10,115 bases of DNA from Candidatus Melainabacteria bacterium (GTDB lineage Bacteria > Cyanobacteriota > Vampirovibrionia > Obscuribacterales > Obscuribacteraceae): NCBI GenBank assembly GCA_016209785.1, contig JACQVM010000134.1:1-10115 (forward strand), in the 5' to 3' direction. The stretch's first letter is position 1; the number at the start of each line of letters is the position of its first letter. The notes beneath the pieces are model-generated. The model searched no databases. It was not told where the DNA came from and saw nothing but the letters and a program-made list of their open reading frames with translations. Below, piece after piece: positions 6,110-10,115 of the stretch. The position numbers were made by a program, and so were the translations under genes.

Positions 6110-7411
6110 ATGGTAAATGCCGAAATTTTATCTATTGGTACTGAGCTGTTGTTAGGGCAGATAGCCAACACAAATGCCCAGTATTTGTCAGAAGAGCTAG
6201 CACAGCTAGGGATTAACTGTTGCTGGCATACTGTTGTAGGTGACAACTGTGACCGAATTAAACAATGTTTGAGAGCTGCTCTTAATCGTGCTGACTTAGT
6301 TATTACAACAGGTGGGCTTGGGCCGACAGCCGATGATTTAACCACGGACTGTATAGGCAATTTTTTTGCGGTGCCTTTGGTGTTTGATGAGGCAACCATT
6401 GAGAAGATTCAAGCAGTATTTGCAGGGCGTGGCATGATTATGCCGGAGTCGAATCGTAAGCAAGCCTTACGGCCAGAAGGCTCACAGATTCTATCTAATC
6501 CGTACGGAACTGCACCAGGCATAATCTGGGAAGTAAGTCCAAAGCTTATTGAGAAGGCTTGTCTGGAGTACAAAGACAAAGCACGGTGGATTATGACCTT
6601 TCCAGGTGTTCCTTCCGAGATGAAGGCTATGTGGCAGGGAGGGGCAAGGCCATTTCTTCTAGATAAGTTTGTAGAGGGCACCATCTGGTCCTGCGAGCTC
6701 AAGCACTATGGGATTGGGGAGTCGGCATTGGCCGATATGTATAGTGATTTGTTGCAAAGCCACAATCCAACCGTGGCCCCATTAGCAGGTCTTGGCGAGT
6801 GCCGGCTCAGGGTAACAGCTAAGGCTGGTACTGTCGGGCAGGCACAGCAACTTGCGTGGCCGATAATTGAGCAAATTAGAACCAAGAGCGGCTCCATGTG
6901 TTATGGCAGCGATACAGATACTTTAGAATCAGTAGTTGGCAAAATGCTAGCCGAGCGTAGACTTACCGTTGCTCTCGCTGAGTCATGCACTGGCGGACTA
7001 GTCAGCAAGCGGTTAACTGATATTCCGGGCAGTTCACGGTACGTTAAGTTAAATGTTGTGTCGTACTCCAATGAGGCTAAGCACAAGTTGTTGGGAGTTG
7101 AGCAAGCCATTCTTGAGGATAAAGGTTCAGTAAGCCTGGAGTGTGCCTACGGCATGGCTTTGGGCATTAAGACACTAGCTCAGGCCGATATTGGTGTAGG
7201 CATTACTGGCATTGCAGGACCTGATGGGGGATCGCAAGACAAGCTGGTGGGGCTGGTTTATGTAGCTTTGGTGGCGGATTGCTTTCAAACTGATAAGACT
7301 TTACGATTTTCACCTCAACTTTCACGTGCAGAAATCCGACATCGAACAGCCAGTGAAGCACTAAATATGGTGCGCCTGTTTTGCCTTGACAACACCCAGT
7401 TGGCGAAATGA
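6110..7411 (+). CDS. cinA: CinA-family protein: CinA N-terminal domain fused to PncC-type NMN deamidase
   Basis: A 433-residue two-domain protein of normal family length. The N-terminal MoCF-binding-like domain opens with EILSIGTELLLGQIANTNA and contains TTGGLGPTADDLTTD (residues 66-80). Members of this domain class have been reported to hydrolyse ADP-ribose and related nucleotides. The C-terminal domain begins near residue 275 and has AESCTGGLVSKRL (E291 to G296 and on), 'SYSNEAKHKLLGV' and 'GITGIAGPDGG'. These are the marks of nicotinamide mononucleotide deamidase, which returns NMN to the NAD pool. The name comes from competence-induced genes, but no competence context is present here. An in-frame TGA lies just upstream of the ATG at 6110, so the start is well constrained, although the Shine-Dalgarno is weak. 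It is divergent from the FecR-like gene and converges on queA with a single base between the two stop codons. Confidence 0.97.
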   Translation: MVNAEILSIGTELLLGQIANTNAQYLSEELAQLGINCCWHTVVGDNCDRIKQCLRAALNRADLVITTGGLGPTADDLTTDCIGNFFAVPLVFDEATIEKIQAVFAGRGMIMPESNRKQALRPEGSQILSNPYGTAPGIIWEVSPKLIEKACLEYKDKARWIMTFPGVPSEMKAMWQGGARPFLLDKFVEGTIWSCELKHYGIGESALADMYSDLLQSHNPTVAPLAGLGECRLRVTAKAGTVGQAQQLAWPIIEQIRTKSGSMCYGSDTDTLESVVGKMLAERRLTVALAESCTGGLVSKRLTDIPGSSRYVKLNVVSYSNEAKHKLLGVEQAILEDKGSVSLECAYGMALGIKTLAQADIGVGITGIAGPDGGSQDKLVGLVYVALVADCFQTDKTLRFSPQLSRAEIRHRTASEALNMVRLFCLDNTQLAK

Positions 7412-7412
7412 G

Positions 7413-8546
7413 CTAGATAATTAGCATGGCGTCACCATAGCTGAAGAAGCGGTAACGTTGGCTAACAGCTTCTTTGTAAGCGTGCATAGTTAAGTTGTGT
7501 CCAGTAAATGCAGACACAAGGACGAGTAGACTGGAGCGGCTCAAATGAAAGTTGGTTAGAAGTCCACTAATAATCTGAAACCGATAACCAGGCCTAATAT
7601 ACAACGAAGTTGTAGACTTATCTGTTGGGAGCAAAGTGCCTGAGTGACCTGAGGTCTCCAATGCACGACAGGTAGTTGTTCCAACTGCAATGACTCGACG
7701 TTGTTCTTTTAGTGCTTGGTTGACAATCGAGGCTGTTGTCTGGGGTACACAAAACACTTCTTCTTCAATGGTATGGCATTCAAGTGATGTGGTTATCGGC
7801 TTAAATGTGCCCGGTCCAACATGAAGCGTTATGCCGCAAATCTTAATTCCGCGGGCTTGAAGAAGTTGCAGGACCTCTGGAGAAAAATGCAGCCCTGCCG
7901 TTGGTGCTGCCACTGCTCCTGGTATCTTAGCAAATACTGTCTGATAGCGCTCAATATCGACCTGTCGTTGATTGTTGTTGCCATTTCGGTGGATGTAAGG
8001 TGGCAAAGGTGCATATCCGCTGTGCAACAGCAGTGCATAAGCTCTTTCCGGAGAGCCCAGGTTTAGTACCAAGCGTTTGTGTCCATCAGAGCCTATGGTG
8101 ATGTCTTCGATTAATACTGTGAGATTATCTGGTGTTGCAGACTCAACATGCAGTATCTCTCCGCGCTTGAGCTTGCGTAGGCGGGTAGCCATTGCATGCC
8201 ATATTTCAGGTTGATTGGGCTCTGGGCGCAATAACAAAAGCTCAATCAAGGCTCCTGTGTTGCGGCGTGCAAGAATACGTGCTGGAATTACACGTGTATC
8301 ATTGACAACCAGTACATCACCCGGACTCAGCAGGCAAGTAATGTCGGCAAACTTGCAGTGCTTCGTTGTACTGGAGAGGCGATCAACCAACAGCAGACGA
8401 GATTCATGCCGTACTGCAAGAGGCTGTTGAGCAATAAGCTCTTCTGGCAGACTATACTCGAAATCTTCTAGCCTAAAGCCATTAGAGCCTGGTAGGTACT
8501 CGGAGGGAGGCACGCTACAATTTTTGTCTGGTGTTGAGAAAGTCAT
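7413..8546 (-). CDS. queA: S-adenosylmethionine:tRNA ribosyltransferase-isomerase
   Basis: QueA transfers and isomerises the ribosyl part of SAM onto preQ1 at tRNA position 34, giving epoxyqueuosine. The 377-residue protein shows the family motifs in order: FEYSLPEELIAQQPL (residues 29-43), GDVLVVNDTRVIPARIL, 'ERYQTVFAKIPGAVAAPTAGLHF', ITLHVGPGTFKPI, 'VIAVGTTTCRALE', 'GLLTNFHLSRSSLLVLVSAF' and the ending YRFFSYGDAML. About 24 residues precede the usual family start, making it longer than typical proteins of about 340-355 residues. The start is ATG 8546, with no Shine-Dalgarno. A GTG at 8513 is an alternative, also without one. The usual EHxMHxE segment reads ECHTIEEE at 256-263, so the methionine and second histidine are changed. 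It is divergent from queG, the next enzyme in the pathway, with overlapping start codons, and convergent with cinA. Confidence 0.97.
   Translation of the reverse strand: MTFSTPDKNCSVPPSEYLPGSNGFRLEDFEYSLPEELIAQQPLAVRHESRLLLVDRLSSTTKHCKFADITCLLSPGDVLVVNDTRVIPARILARRNTGALIELLLLRPEPNQPEIWHAMATRLRKLKRGEILHVESATPDNLTVLIEDITIGSDGHKRLVLNLGSPERAYALLLHSGYAPLPPYIHRNGNNNQRQVDIERYQTVFAKIPGAVAAPTAGLHFSPEVLQLLQARGIKICGITLHVGPGTFKPITTSLECHTIEEEVFCVPQTTASIVNQALKEQRRVIAVGTTTCRALETSGHSGTLLPTDKSTTSLYIRPGYRFQIISGLLTNFHLSRSSLLVLVSAFTGHNLTMHAYKEAVSQRYRFFSYGDAMLII
8427..8458 (+). promoter_or_regulatory. Possible queG promoter inside the queA coding region
   Basis: TATACT (8453-8458) is a good -10 match, with TTGAGC (8427-8432) as a candidate -35. 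The 20-base spacer is longer than ideal. If real, it gives a leader of about 80 bases running antisense to the queA start region. Some promoter must lie inside queA if queG starts at 8545. Confidence 0.25.
8502..8510 (+). promoter_or_regulatory. GGAGGGAGG purine block upstream of queG
   Basis: A near-perfect double anti-Shine-Dalgarno match lies 13 bases before an in-frame TTG (8524) and 34 bases before the preferred ATG (8545). It may be a distant ribosome binding site favouring the TTG start. On the other strand it encodes Pro-Pro-Ser of the queA N-terminal extension, so it may simply be coding sequence. Confidence 0.3.
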
Positions 8547-9672
8547 GGATTTAAAGCAGGTTATCTCGGAATTTGCTCATTACCTTGGGTTCCAAAGATC
8601 CACAATAGGTGGATTAGCTCCTATGGAATCTGAGCGTGTTGAGTTTGAACGCTGGCTTGCCAAAGGATATGCTGCAGGAATGGGGTACCTTAAGCGCAAT
8701 CCTCATTTTAGGACATCGCCACAACTTGTCTACCCGTCTGCACGCTCGGCTATTGTTGTCTCGGTTAGTTACTACAGCCCGGTGCCACCTAGCCCTGGAC
8801 TAAACTTTGGTAGAGTCGCACGTTATGCAGTAGGACTTGATTATCATGCTGTACTGAAAGCCAAACTAGGCCAGCTTAAGGCACAGCTTGAGGCTTATCT
8901 TGGCCGACCGCTAATGGGTAAAGCCTATACGGATGATGTGTCCTTATTTGAACACGGTTATGCAGTACGACATGGGCTTGGCTTTTCAGGGAAAAACACA
9001 CTTGTAATAGGTCCTAAGATGATGGGGTCGTATTATTTTGTTGCAGAATTATTTACTGATTTAGAGATTGACCCTGACGAGCCTTACAGGGGCACTTGTG
9101 GGGAGTGCTTCCGTTGTGGGGGCATTTGCCCCACGTCAGCCATTGTTGAGGGTTATGAGCTAAATGCAGGGCTGTGTATTTCTTATCTCACCATAGAAAA
9201 CAAAGGAGGTATCCCACTGCCTTTGCGTCCTAAGATTGGGGAGTGGATTCTTGGCTGTGATCTTTGCCAGGAAGTCTGTCCCTATAATAGGCAATCTACT
9301 ATTACGCCCTGGCAAGAGTTTCGCCCGGAATCAGGTGCTGGCTATTATGTTGATTTGTTCAAGCTCTTAGAGATCAAAACCGACTATGAGTTTCGTAAGC
9401 GATTTGCTAGCACTCCGCTAAGGCGCCCTGGCCGGCGTGGACTTATTAGAAATGCCCTTGTTGTGTTAGGCAACCTCCGTCCTGATGGTGCTGTGGAGAA
9501 AATCCATAGATTTGCGGTGTCAGAACCTGATCCTATGTTAAGAGAACATGCTGCATGGGCCGTTGCCCAATATGATGATGCTAAGAGCAATCGTGTTCTT
9601 GAATTATTGTACCAACAAGAACCTGATGCCAACCTCAAGGATCAACTATTGTCATATCGCAATCAGCGTTAG
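8545..9672 (+). CDS. queG: Epoxyqueuosine reductase
   Basis: QueG reduces epoxyqueuosine in tRNA to queuosine, using cobalamin and two [4Fe-4S] clusters. The 375-residue protein has AAGMGYLKRNPHF near residue 48, then YTDDVSLFEHGYAVRHGLGF with the likely active-site aspartate at 130, followed by SGKNTLVIG. The eight cluster cysteines are complete: 185, 188, 191 and 195 in CGECFRCGGICPTSAI, then 211, 238, 241 and 245 with GCDLCQEVCPYN. A HEAT-like tail follows from about residue 285 ('LRRPGRRGLIRNALVVLGNL', 'REHAAWAVAQY'), used for tRNA binding in known members. ATG 8545 is preferred because it gives the family N-terminus and has GAG six bases upstream. An in-frame TTG at 8524 would add seven residues. 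It is divergent from queA, whose product it acts on, and stops five bases before the convergent YceI-family gene. Confidence 0.96.
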   Translation: MDLKQVISEFAHYLGFQRSTIGGLAPMESERVEFERWLAKGYAAGMGYLKRNPHFRTSPQLVYPSARSAIVVSVSYYSPVPPSPGLNFGRVARYAVGLDYHAVLKAKLGQLKAQLEAYLGRPLMGKAYTDDVSLFEHGYAVRHGLGFSGKNTLVIGPKMMGSYYFVAELFTDLEIDPDEPYRGTCGECFRCGGICPTSAIVEGYELNAGLCISYLTIENKGGIPLPLRPKIGEWILGCDLCQEVCPYNRQSTITPWQEFRPESGAGYYVDLFKLLEIKTDYEFRKRFASTPLRRPGRRGLIRNALVVLGNLRPDGAVEKIHRFAVSEPDPMLREHAAWAVAQYDDAKSNRVLELLYQQEPDANLKDQLLSYRNQR

Positions 9673-9677
9673 CTCAA

Positions 9678-10115
9678 TTATGATTTTGGGGCAACTGGCT
9701 TAACTAGCTCAACTTCAAGCTCTACTTTTACCTCGTCTCCTACCATGGCGCCACCAGTTTCTAGCAGTCCGTTCCACATAAGTCCAAAGTCTTTCCTGTT
9801 CAATTTGGTGTTAGCCGAGGCGCCAATCCGCTTGACTCCATGAGGATCTATTATTTCTTGGGTTGGCCCATCAACATCAAGTGTTATTGTTTTGGTGATA
9901 CCATGCATGGTTAAGTTGCCTGTGAGTTTGAACCTCCCCATTTCTGCCTGTTCAACTTTTGTTGATTTAAATGTTATGGAGGGATACTTAGCCACATCAA
10001 AGAAATCAGGTCCCCGTAAGTGATCATCTCTTTTAGGCTCACGGGTATTGATGGTAGATATATCAATGGTGGCGTCTACGGTGGCCTTGTTAATGTCCTT
10101 ACCATCATACAAGAC
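9678..10115 (-). CDS. YceI-family lipid-binding protein, C-terminal part (start outside the window)
   Basis: The frame encodes the last 145 residues or so of a YceI-family protein and continues through the right edge without a start. A TTG at 10112 is only an internal codon. Family features are clear: DGKDINKATVDATIDISTI, 'NTREPKRDDHLRGPDFFDV', 'KYPSITFKSTKVEQ', 'LTGNLTMHGITKTITLDV' and 'ASANTKLNRKDFGLMWN', ending in the beta-strand VGDEVKVELEVELVK. YceI proteins fold as a lipocalin-like barrel that binds polyisoprenoid-type lipids, usually in the periplasm. The missing part, perhaps 40-70 residues, should hold the signal peptide and first strands. It converges on queG with five bases between the stop codons and no terminator between them. 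The specific ligand cannot be told. Confidence 0.94.
   Translation of the reverse strand, partial: VLYDGKDINKATVDATIDISTINTREPKRDDHLRGPDFFDVAKYPSITFKSTKVEQAEMGRFKLTGNLTMHGITKTITLDVDGPTQEIIDPHGVKRIGASANTKLNRKDFGLMWNGLLETGGAMVGDEVKVELEVELVKPVAPKS

Noticed and set aside
8531-8554. Tiny leader frame beginning GTG TTG AGA AAG and ending at TAA over the queG start
   Set aside because: It has only seven codons and no Shine-Dalgarno at the right distance. Such frames arise easily by chance.
1-10115. CRISPR arrays, insertion sequences, tRNA genes, integrases, toxin-antitoxin or defence genes
   Set aside because: I saw no regularly spaced repeats, terminal inverted repeats, tRNA-like cloverleaf or matching protein motifs on either strand.

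Overview
The window is a compact stretch of bacterial chromosome with moderate GC and the standard genetic code. It holds ten complete protein genes and one partial gene at each edge. No rRNA, tRNA, CRISPR array, insertion sequence, phage gene or plasmid gene was seen. Most named genes are single-copy housekeeping genes: thiL, folD, cinA, queA, queG and yggT, plus a YceI-family gene. The source is probably a diderm bacterium, because a Tat-type signal, a FecR-like secreted protein and a YceI-type protein occur together. The single-domain YggT protein has a 'WFPNIRW...QPF...IPP..GIDLSP' pattern that, from memory, resembles cyanobacterial (Ycf19-type) members. A lineage in or near Cyanobacteriota, such as the non-photosynthetic Melainabacteria/Vampirovibrionia, is therefore a reasonable but unproven guess.

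Layout from left to right. A partial minus-strand gene (1-53) with a strong ribosome binding site enters the left edge. Next is a minus-strand pair: yggT (2415-2158), then a 655-residue Tat-type beta-propeller protein (2147-180) whose Shine-Dalgarno overlaps the yggT stop codon. Divergent from these is a plus-strand run: thiL, folD, an uncharacterised 207-residue anchored protein and a 64-residue single-span membrane protein (2484-5354). A minus-strand FecR-like secreted protein (6022-5351) meets that run end to end. It is divergent from cinA (6110-7411), which converges on queA (8546-7413). queA is divergent from queG (8545-9672), and queG converges on the partial YceI-family gene (10115-9678).

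Metabolic themes are cofactor supply and tRNA modification. ThiL makes thiamine diphosphate and FolD interconverts one-carbon folates. The C-terminal domain of CinA belongs to the NMN deamidase (NAD salvage) family. QueA and QueG carry out the last two consecutive steps of queuosine synthesis. The remaining genes encode envelope or secreted proteins with little known function.

The most distinctive property is architecture. Strands alternate often, three convergent pairs meet within 5 bases (one overlaps by 4), and the divergent queA/queG pair appears to share a CATG in its start codons. There is almost no room for separate terminators or promoters. I found no convincing evidence of a new defence, mobile or biosynthetic system. 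The least understood content is the propeller protein, the FecR-like protein and the two small anchored proteins.
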